Assembly: GCA_010030605.1 (NCBI GenBank)
Contig: RHCK01000018.1
Coordinates: 1-11,671, forward strand
Reading direction: 5' to 3'
Source: Acidimicrobiia bacterium
GTDB lineage: Bacteria; Actinomycetota; Acidimicrobiia; Acidimicrobiales; Ilumatobacteraceae
Length of the DNA: 11,671 nt
Positions 6,772-11,671 of the stretch are shown here, piece after piece. The position numbers and the translations under genes were made by a program. Position 1 is the first letter of the stretch. Every line of letters begins with the position of its first letter. The notes under the pieces were generated by a model. That model had not been told where the DNA came from. It saw only the letters and a program-made list of their open reading frames with translations, and made no database searches.

Positions 6772-6805
6772 TGCTTTCCCTTCGGATGAATCGTGTTCGG
6801 AGCGA

Positions 6806-7024
6806 TCATTGTTTGGCGCGCGGGCTGGCGGACACACGATGGTTCGCCACCTGGGGTCCACCGACCCATCCGCACAGCTGTGGGTCGCACTCGCGAATCT
6901 CGCCCTCGACGTGCTGACCGTTCACACGGAAAATGCCCCACTTGCCGTCCTTGGACACGCGGATGTTTCCGTTGCCGTCCTGTTCGTAGAGGGCTTTCGA
7001 GAAAGGGTGAACGATGCCGAGCAT
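6806..7024 (-). CDS. 72-residue conserved-looking protein, translationally coupled to Rieske oxygenase
   Basis: This small gene starts at ATG 7024, sharing one base with the Rieske stop (TGATG), and ends at TGA 6806-6808, 34 bases before the phosphotransferase. The protein looks like a compact beta-rich domain: MLGIVHPFSKALYEQDGNGN, then VSKDGKWGIFRVNG (23-36), GEIRECDPQLCGWVGGP (41-57, with Cys46 and Cys51), and a basic tail. It has no signal peptide or membrane helix. I do not recognise the family. The 'DGKWGIF..NG.' phrasing and strict coupling to the Rieske gene suggest a dedicated subunit, chaperone or substrate-facing factor for that oxygenase. It is too short and too different from a [2Fe-2S] ferredoxin or a Rieske beta subunit to be either. 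The first ~57 residues look ordered; the end appears variable. Confidence 0.75.
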   Translation of the reverse strand: MLGIVHPFSKALYEQDGNGNIRVSKDGKWGIFRVNGQHVEGEIRECDPQLCGWVGGPQVANHRVSASPRAKQ

Positions 7025-8397
7025 CACTGGGCCGCCTTTCGTCCCTCGTCGATGAATTCGCCGAGCCGCTGGTGCAACCAACGGACTTTGGATTCCTGGT
7101 AGTTCGCCAACGTGATTCCGGGCTTTCGCGTGGTTTCCAAACCGAGCTGCACCTTCGACATGTTGAACACGTCCTGCTCGAAAACCTTGGCCAACATTCC
7201 GAGCCCCGGTTCGTCGGTGAACGGTTCGTCCACTCCGAGGTGTCGAATGGGGGCGTTCTTGGGCTTCTCTCCCGAATAGGGCGAAAGGAAGAGGACTTCC
7301 ATGATCGCCGATCGGTGGTCGTCGCCGTTCGGGCGGAAGCGGTACACGATGCGGTTGAACGCACCCCACGGATGGAAGTTCGGAAAGACCGTGTAGTCGA
7401 TGCTGTCCATCATTTCGGAGTCGCTCATGGTGTCCACGCGCGAGCCGACCGCGGCGCGCCACCGTTCGCGTGCGGCGTGAGACGCGATGGCACGAGCCGA
7501 GCCACCCTCGGGAACCTGCATCGGACTCTCCTGATCCTCGCGAACGTCGAGCATCGAGCGCATCATGGTGTTCTCGTCGACGGGGTACCACAGAAGGGGA
7601 CTGGTGCTGAGGCCGGCGGTGATCACTCGCGAGAAGTTGTCCCAGATGTCGACTTGCGAGTTGGTGTCGGCGAGGTAATAGAGAATCTGCGGATGCGTGG
7701 CGTTGACGTGATACGCCTCGCTGAACGCTTCCTGGGCGATCTTCCAGTTGGCGTTGATCACACGGGTCACGTGAGTCTCGACGTACCGATCCTCGAGTTT
7801 CCAAATATCGAACTGCTCGCGAATGCCGCCCAAAAAATCCTCGAGCGGCTCGGCGTTGGGGTCGGGGTTGATGAACACGAACCCGGCCCAGGTGCCAACC
7901 CGACATTCGGGAAGTTGGAAGTCGTCCGAGCGTTCGTCGACGTGCGGGAAGTCCCAACGCGCGGGCACGTCGGCCAAGGCACCGTCGAGGGCCCAGGCGA
8001 AGCCATGGAAGGGGCAACGTAGTTCCGAGCAGTGACCGTCGTAATCCTTCAGGCGTCGTCCGCGGTGCAGGCAGGCGTTCGGGTAGGCCTTGATCGACAT
8101 ATCGGGTTGACGAACGACGATGTAGGACAATCCGGCGATGTCGTACACGATGTAGTCACCGGCCTCGGGGATATGGTCCTCGCGGCAGGCGAACTGCCAC
8201 ACGCGCTTCCAGAGATACTCCTTTTCCAGTTCATGCCACTCGCGGGAGATGTACCGGTCGATCGGAATGTCCTGATCGCCGAGGAACCGAGGGGACTCCA
8301 GCCGCAGGACGTCGGGCACCGGGTGGGTGTCGGCATCGAGGAGATCCTGATAGCTGACCCCGGGTGAACGGGCGGGACGAGGGTCGAGAGCGGTCAT
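7024..8397 (-). CDS. Rieske non-haem iron oxygenase, alpha subunit (first copy)
   Basis: A 457-residue aromatic-ring-hydroxylating-type alpha subunit. The Rieske [2Fe-2S] ligands are Cys109, His111 (CLHRGRR) and Cys128, His131 (CPFHG). The catalytic domain shows NWKIAQEAFSEAYHVNATHP (217-236) with iron ligands His230 and His235, and VFEQDVFNMSKVQLGLE (405-421), where Asp409 is the likely third ligand. Glu227 stands where many dioxygenases have the bridging Asp that passes electrons between subunits. Length and domain order are normal. ATG 8397 was chosen because the family-like sequence begins there and a promoter ends right before it (leaderless start); an upstream extension to 8514 would run through the promoter. 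It heads the minus-strand run with the 72-residue protein, kinase, helical protein and ThuA. Substrate is unknown: steroid, terpenoid or aromatic acids are possible. No reductase, ferredoxin or beta subunit is nearby. Confidence 0.95.
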   Translation of the reverse strand: MTALDPRPARSPGVSYQDLLDADTHPVPDVLRLESPRFLGDQDIPIDRYISREWHELEKEYLWKRVWQFACREDHIPEAGDYIVYDIAGLSYIVVRQPDMSIKAYPNACLHRGRRLKDYDGHCSELRCPFHGFAWALDGALADVPARWDFPHVDERSDDFQLPECRVGTWAGFVFINPDPNAEPLEDFLGGIREQFDIWKLEDRYVETHVTRVINANWKIAQEAFSEAYHVNATHPQILYYLADTNSQVDIWDNFSRVITAGLSTSPLLWYPVDENTMMRSMLDVREDQESPMQVPEGGSARAIASHAARERWRAAVGSRVDTMSDSEMMDSIDYTVFPNFHPWGAFNRIVYRFRPNGDDHRSAIMEVLFLSPYSGEKPKNAPIRHLGVDEPFTDEPGLGMLAKVFEQDVFNMSKVQLGLETTRKPGITLANYQESKVRWLHQRLGEFIDEGRKAAQ

Positions 8398-8403
8398 GAA
8401 TCC

Positions 8404-8432
8404 ATTATTGACCGTCGGGTTAGTTCCGTCTA
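8404..8432 (-). promoter_or_regulatory. Promoter for the minus-strand Rieske-kinase-ThuA run
   Basis: Read on the minus strand: TAGACG (8432-8427, 4 of 6 to TTGACA), a 17-base spacer, then AATAAT (8409-8404, 5 of 6 to TATAAT). Transcription starting seven bases on would begin at or next to the A of ATG 8397. The gene would then be leaderless, which explains why no ribosome site precedes it. Prediction from consensus only. Confidence 0.55.
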
Positions 8433-8439
8433 GTACGGA
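8425..8439. promoter_or_regulatory. Candidate operator palindrome in the divergent control region
   Basis: TCCGT (8425-8429), five bases, then ACGGA (8435-8439) make a perfect 5+5 inverted repeat. It covers the -35 box of the minus-strand promoter and runs into the strong Shine-Dalgarno of the plus-strand leader ORF, so a protein bound here could affect both directions. A 5+5 match is short and could be chance. Confidence 0.3.
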
Positions 8440-8444
8440 GGTGA
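8437..8444 (+). promoter_or_regulatory. Near-perfect Shine-Dalgarno for a leader ORF
   Basis: GGAGGTGA is fully complementary to the 16S 3' end and its GGAGG core lies 7 bases before ATG 8449. It is the strongest ribosome site in the window. It serves the short ORF at 8449 best. The GTG at 8454, in frame with fadD, is 12 bases after the core and is less well placed. Confidence 0.6.
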
Positions 8445-8448
8445 CAGC

Positions 8449-8538
8449 ATGGAGTGCGGGGAAGCAATCACAATGGGGTGCACTTTCGTACCGGGAGTCA
8501 TTCCCGACCGGCATCGTGGGGAGTCATGGTCATGTTGA
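8449..8538 (+). CDS. Possible 29-residue leader peptide upstream of fadD
   Basis: ATG 8449 opens a 29-codon ORF ending at TGA 8536-8538. The peptide begins MECGEAITMGCTFVPGV and has three Cys residues and several Arg. Its stop overlaps the fadD start region: ATG 8532 lies inside the last codons of this ORF, in another frame, so ribosomes ending here could re-initiate on fadD. The strong Shine-Dalgarno at 8437-8444 supports translation. The peptide itself resembles nothing I know and may matter only for being translated. The alternative is that the site drives an extended FadD from GTG 8454. Confidence 0.4.
   Translation: MECGEAITMGCTFVPGVIPDRHRGESWSC
8492..8506 (+). other. Small inverted repeat inside the fadD leader
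   Basis: CGGGA (8492-8496) and TCCCG (8502-8506) can pair with a 5-base loop. The TCCC at 8502-8505 could instead pair with GGGA at 8519-8522, part of the GGGGAG ribosome site of fadD. The two pairings exclude each other. Short stems; regulatory use is speculative. Confidence 0.25.
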
Positions 8539-10160
8539 CGTATCCGAACATCTTCGAAGCTCACGCCGATGCGTTCCCCGACGCGGTGGCGATCGCGTAC
8601 GGGGATCGCGAGATCACGTGGTCCGCGTACGACTCGATGGCGGCGCGTCTGGCCTCCGCGTTCGCCGCACACGGTCTCGCCCGCGAATCGAAGGTGGGCA
8701 TGTTCATGTACAACTGCCCCGAGTACTTGACCACCCAGTACGCCGCGTTCAAGCAACGCATCACTCCGGTCAACGTCAACTATCGATACCTCGACGACGA
8801 GTTGTTGTATTTGCTCGACAACGCCGACTGCGAAGCGGTGGTGTACCACTCGAGCCTCGGTGACCGCATCGGTCGGGTGAAGGATCGGCTCGGCAAGTTG
8901 AAGCTGCTCATCGAGGTGGCCGACGGACCGTCGGCCGGAGTGCCCGGATCGGTGTCATGGGATTCGGTCATCGATGCCCACGACCCGGCGCCACGCATCG
9001 AGCGAGGTCTCGACGACCTCTACATGTTGTACACCGGAGGCACCACCGGCATGCCCAAGGGCGTGATGTACGCGATGGGCAACTTCACCGCGGGATTCCT
9101 CGGCTTCTACACCGGGCCCATGGGTCGCCCGCCGTTGCAGAACGTCGACGAGGTGACGGCACTCACGCGCATGGTTCATGGTCTCGGTCAGCCCACGGCG
9201 ACGCCCTGCTGTCCGTTGATGCACGGCACGGGTGTCTGGCTGGGTGCGCTGCTTCCGCACCTCGTGGCCGGCAAGGTGGTGTTGCTCGAAGGTCGCAGTT
9301 TCGATGCCGCCGAACTGTTCCGAGCGGTCGAGCGCCATCGCATCGGCACGCTCGTCATCGTGGGGGATGCGTTCGCCCGACCGATGGTTCAGGCGTTGCG
9401 CACCCAAGCCGAGAGTGGTCGTCCGTTCGACACGTCGTCGGTGACCACCATCGTGTCCACCGGGGCGATGTTCTCGGCCGAGGTGAAGGCGGAGTTGTTC
9501 GAATTCATTCCGGGTGCGGCGGTGATGGACATTCTCGGTTCGAGCGAAGGCGGCATGGGTCAGACCATGGCTACCAAGGAGAACGTCAACACGACCGCCA
9601 AGTTCGGTGCGATGCCCACCACCAAGGTCATCAACCTCGAGACGGGACTCGAAGTCGTTCCCGGATCGGGTGAACAGGGAATGGTCGGCGTGAGCGGCCC
9701 CGGCATCCCCATCGGTTATTACAAAGACCCGGAGAAGTCGGCGCGAACGTTCCGCGAGGTGGGCGGAGTTCGCTACAGCTTCCCGGGCGACATGGCGGTG
9801 GTCGAAGCCGATGGCACGATCACCCTTCTGGGTCGCGGATCGAACTGCATCAACACCGCGGGCGAAAAGGTGTTCCCCGAAGAGGTGGAAGAAGCGGTCA
9901 AGACGCATCCGGCGGTTGCCGATTGTCTGGTCTTCGGCGTACCCGACGAGAAGTTCGGTCAGCGAGTGGTGGGCGTGGCGTCCGTGGCCGCGGGTCAGAC
10001 CCAACCCACGGGAGACGATGTGATCGCCTACACCAAGACGAAACTCTCGAGTTACAAGGTGCCCAAGCAGTTGGTCTTCGTGGCCACGGTTCCGCGGGCA
10101 CCGAACGGCAAGGCTGATTACGGGACGGCGAAGAAGATGTTCGATGAGACGTCGAACTAA
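8532..10160 (+). CDS. Acyl-CoA synthetase (FadD19-like AMP-binding enzyme)
   Basis: A 542-residue member of the ANL adenylating superfamily, which converts a carboxylic acid, ATP and CoA to acyl-CoA via an acyl-AMP. Core motifs: P-loop YTGGTTGMPKG (167-177), DILGSSEGG (333-341), YSFPGD with Asp420, GRGSNCINTAGEKVFPEEVE (434-453) and catalytic Lys527 in APNGKADYG. As I recall it, the wording strongly resembles mycobacterial FadD19, the cholesterol side-chain CoA ligase: LLYTGGTTG.PKGVM, P.mHG....W, TGDA.ARP and SIGSSE. That suggests a bulky steroid- or terpenoid-like acid, but substrate is not proven. ATG 8532 has GGGGAG eight bases upstream (8518-8523). ATG 8526 is almost equivalent; GTG 8454 would add 26 unconserved residues. 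It is followed after 27 bases by a second Rieske gene. Confidence 0.93.
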   Translation: MLTYPNIFEAHADAFPDAVAIAYGDREITWSAYDSMAARLASAFAAHGLARESKVGMFMYNCPEYLTTQYAAFKQRITPVNVNYRYLDDELLYLLDNADCEAVVYHSSLGDRIGRVKDRLGKLKLLIEVADGPSAGVPGSVSWDSVIDAHDPAPRIERGLDDLYMLYTGGTTGMPKGVMYAMGNFTAGFLGFYTGPMGRPPLQNVDEVTALTRMVHGLGQPTATPCCPLMHGTGVWLGALLPHLVAGKVVLLEGRSFDAAELFRAVERHRIGTLVIVGDAFARPMVQALRTQAESGRPFDTSSVTTIVSTGAMFSAEVKAELFEFIPGAAVMDILGSSEGGMGQTMATKENVNTTAKFGAMPTTKVINLETGLEVVPGSGEQGMVGVSGPGIPIGYYKDPEKSARTFREVGGVRYSFPGDMAVVEADGTITLLGRGSNCINTAGEKVFPEEVEEAVKTHPAVADCLVFGVPDEKFGQRVVGVASVAAGQTQPTGDDVIAYTKTKLSSYKVPKQLVFVATVPRAPNGKADYGTAKKMFDETSN

Positions 10161-10187
10161 CAGGTTCGATCGAGTGGGGGGAATGAC

Positions 10188-11633
10188 ATGACGGCAATCG
10201 AATCCGACATCGGAGGAGCACGCAGTAACGGGCCGAGCGTCCAGGATCTTCTGGCCGCCGACACACGACGGGTGCCGGAGTCCTTGAAGGACCACTCGTA
10301 CGTTCCTCAAGGGGCCGCCGACATCCCCAAGTCGCGGTACACGTCGCACGACTTCGCGGCGTTGGAGAACGAGTACCTCTGGACTCGCACGTGGCAGATG
10401 GCCTGCACCGTCGATGAGTTGGCGCAACCCGGCGATCACGTGGTGTACGACGTGGCCGATCAATCGGTCATCGTCACCCGTACGAAAGACGGGTCCATTC
10501 GGGCGTATCACAATTCGTGTCTGCATCGCGGCACGAAGTTGCGAACCGAGTCCGGCCGCGTGGCGTCATTTCGCTGTCCGTTCCACGGATGGCGTTGGGA
10601 CCTCGATGGCAACCTGGCGGAGCTTCCCGCCGAGTGGGACTTTCCGCAAGTGTGGAACAAGCCCGACTCGTGTCTTCCGCAGGCCCAGGTTGCCGAATGG
10701 TGCGGCTTCGTCTTCGTGAACCTCGATCCCGATGCGCCGCCGTTCGAGAAGGTGGCGAGCAAGTTGATCGAACACTTCGGTCGGGATTTCGCCATGGAGA
10801 AGCGATACAAGGCGTTCCACGCGGTGAAGGAAGTTCCCGCGAACTGGAAGGTGTGCATGGAGGCCTTCGCCGAGGGGTACCACGTCATCGCCACGCATCC
10901 GCAGATTCTCGAGTTCGCGGGCGACGCCAACAGCGAATATTCCATCTGGCCCGATTCGCCGTACGTGACCCGTTTCGTCAACGGTTTCGGTATTCAAAGT
11001 CCGCACCTCGGTTCGCTGAGCGAACAGCAGGTCGCCGACGCCTACTTGGCCTTCTCGGCGCGAGCCACGCGCGGATCGGTGGAAGTTCCCGATGGCAAGA
11101 CGGCGCGTGAAGTGGTGGCCGACGTGTTCCGATCGGTGATGGGACAACTGTTCGAGATCGACCTGTCCGAAGTGTCGGACTCGGAGATTCTCGACGCCCA
11201 TCTGTATCACTTGTTCCCCGCGTTCGCCCCGTGGGCCGGCGTCGGTCAGTCGTTGACGTATCGCTGGCGTCCCGGCCCCACTCCCGACTCGTGCTACATG
11301 GACGTGTTGCGCATGCTTCCGGTGCCCGAGGGCAAAGAGCGACCCAAGCCCGCCCCGATGCAGATGCTCCGCCTGGAGCAGTCGTGGAAGGAAGCCGAAG
11401 GGATGGGCGGTCTCGCCGATGTTTTCGAACAGGACATGGAGAATCTTCCCAAGGTGCAGTTGGGTCTGAAGATGACGGCCAAGCGCGCGAAGAAGACCGT
11501 GAGCTTCGGTCTGTATCAAGAAGCGCGCATGCGACTGATCCATCGACACATCGATCGGTTCATCCGCGAGGGGTTGACCGCCGATGGTCGCGACACTGCG
11601 ATACTCGAGCCGCATCTCGTCCCCGAGGGCTGA
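10188..11633 (+). CDS. Rieske non-haem iron oxygenase, alpha subunit (second copy)
   Basis: A 481-residue paralogue of the Rieske gene on the other strand. Rieske ligands are Cys111, His113 (CLHRGTK) and Cys130, His133 (CPFHGWRW). Catalytic-domain ligands are His232 and His237 in EGYHVIATHP, with Asp416 in VFEQDMENLPKVQLGLK; Glu229 takes the bridging position usually held by Asp. The two copies share phrases such as EYLW.R.WQ.AC, ..PGD..VYD.A, AEWDFP-like and QDxxNxxKVQLGL, but differ in the middle. The pair is therefore old, not a recent duplication. This copy has about 20 extra C-terminal residues and no small partner gene. ATG 10188 follows a GGGGGGA ribosome site at 10176-10182, 27 bases after fadD. 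It is probably co-transcribed with fadD and the gene starting at 11637. Confidence 0.95.
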   Translation: MTAIESDIGGARSNGPSVQDLLAADTRRVPESLKDHSYVPQGAADIPKSRYTSHDFAALENEYLWTRTWQMACTVDELAQPGDHVVYDVADQSVIVTRTKDGSIRAYHNSCLHRGTKLRTESGRVASFRCPFHGWRWDLDGNLAELPAEWDFPQVWNKPDSCLPQAQVAEWCGFVFVNLDPDAPPFEKVASKLIEHFGRDFAMEKRYKAFHAVKEVPANWKVCMEAFAEGYHVIATHPQILEFAGDANSEYSIWPDSPYVTRFVNGFGIQSPHLGSLSEQQVADAYLAFSARATRGSVEVPDGKTAREVVADVFRSVMGQLFEIDLSEVSDSEILDAHLYHLFPAFAPWAGVGQSLTYRWRPGPTPDSCYMDVLRMLPVPEGKERPKPAPMQMLRLEQSWKEAEGMGGLADVFEQDMENLPKVQLGLKMTAKRAKKTVSFGLYQEARMRLIHRHIDRFIREGLTADGRDTAILEPHLVPEG

Positions 11634-11636
11634 GCA

Positions 11637-11671
11637 ATGTTGAACGAGAGCTGGGCCACGCTCTGGGAGGC
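11637..11671 (+). CDS. Start of a further gene, cut by the window end
   Basis: ATG 11637 lies three bases after the Rieske stop, with GAGGGC seven bases upstream. The 11 visible codons read MLNESWATLWE. An 'S.a.LWea.ad' opening is common in acyl-CoA synthetases, so a second FadD-type enzyme is possible, but 11 residues cannot settle it. The tight spacing supports the same operon as fadD and Rieske. Confidence 0.55.
   Translation, partial: MLNESWATLWE

Noticed and set aside
6772..6861. An upstream start for the phosphotransferase adding 30 residues
   Set aside because: The extension overlaps the 72-residue gene and is unconserved in style; ATG 6771 has a good GAAGGGA ribosome site.
5563..8022. 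Two plus-strand open frames of about 408 and 409 codons (5563-6789, 6793-8022) antisense to the kinase and first Rieske genes
   Set aside because: They mirror the codon structure of the minus-strand genes and show no family features.
8408..8436. A plus-strand promoter TTGACC-N17-TAGTAC for fadD
   Set aside because: The -10 matches only 3 of 6, and transcription would start near 8443, inside the GGAGGTGA ribosome site and removing most of it.
8398..8514. An N-terminal extension of the first Rieske protein up to 8514
   Set aside because: The extra 39 residues are unlike the family and would run through the promoter and palindrome; ATG 8397 fits better.
8955..10526. A 523-codon minus-strand open frame antisense to fadD and the second Rieske gene
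   Set aside because: Low-complexity His/Arg-rich product, no ribosome site or motif; the opposite strand carries convincing enzymes.
1..11671. Mobile element, CRISPR array or tRNA
   Set aside because: No transposase, integrase, repeat-spacer pattern, long terminal inverted repeats or cloverleaf-like sequence was seen on either strand.

Overview
The window is GC-rich (roughly 60% by eye) with tightly packed genes, frequent GTG starts, many TTG leucine codons and purine-rich Shine-Dalgarno sites. The protein families (TetR, P450, SDR, F420/FMN split-barrel, alpha-only Rieske oxygenases, FadD, acyl-CoA dehydrogenase) are typical of catabolic regions of Actinobacteriota. An acidimicrobial or mycobacterial-type actinobacterium is my best guess; this is inference from style, not a database result. 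I see no tRNA, rRNA, CRISPR, insertion sequence or phage gene.

Layout. (1) 1-430, minus: the N-terminal part of an acyl-CoA dehydrogenase that runs off the left edge. (2) 431-543: a short divergent regulatory region with an imperfect inverted repeat. (3) 544-4461, plus: a co-directional run of TetR regulator, cytochrome P450, short-chain dehydrogenase, split-barrel flavin-type protein and nitroreductase. The TetR and P450 genes overlap. (4) 4462-8397, minus: a five-gene run read right to left: Rieske oxygenase alpha subunit, a 72-residue protein coupled to it by TGATG, an APH-fold phosphotransferase, a 154-residue helical protein and a ThuA-like protein. It meets the plus-strand run stop to stop with no spacer. 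(5) 8398-8531: a divergent control region with a plausible promoter for the minus-strand run, a palindrome and a 29-codon upstream ORF. (6) 8532-11671, plus: a FadD19-like acyl-CoA synthetase, a second Rieske oxygenase and the first 11 codons of another gene, apparently one operon.

How the genes may work together (inference). The set looks like a pathway for a hydrophobic or alicyclic acid, for example a steroid or terpenoid side chain or ring. FadD would make the CoA ester. The P450 and the two Rieske enzymes would hydroxylate, the SDR would oxidise an alcohol, and the acyl-CoA dehydrogenase would desaturate. The phosphotransferase and its small partner recall the LvaA/LvaB 4-hydroxyacyl-CoA kinase of levulinate catabolism, in which a hydroxyl is phosphorylated so that it can be eliminated. 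No ferredoxin, ferredoxin reductase or Rieske beta subunit is visible, so electron-transfer partners must lie elsewhere or be unconventional. The least explained parts are the 72-residue Rieske companion, the kinase/154-residue protein pair, the ThuA protein in an oxidative operon, and the leader ORF before fadD.
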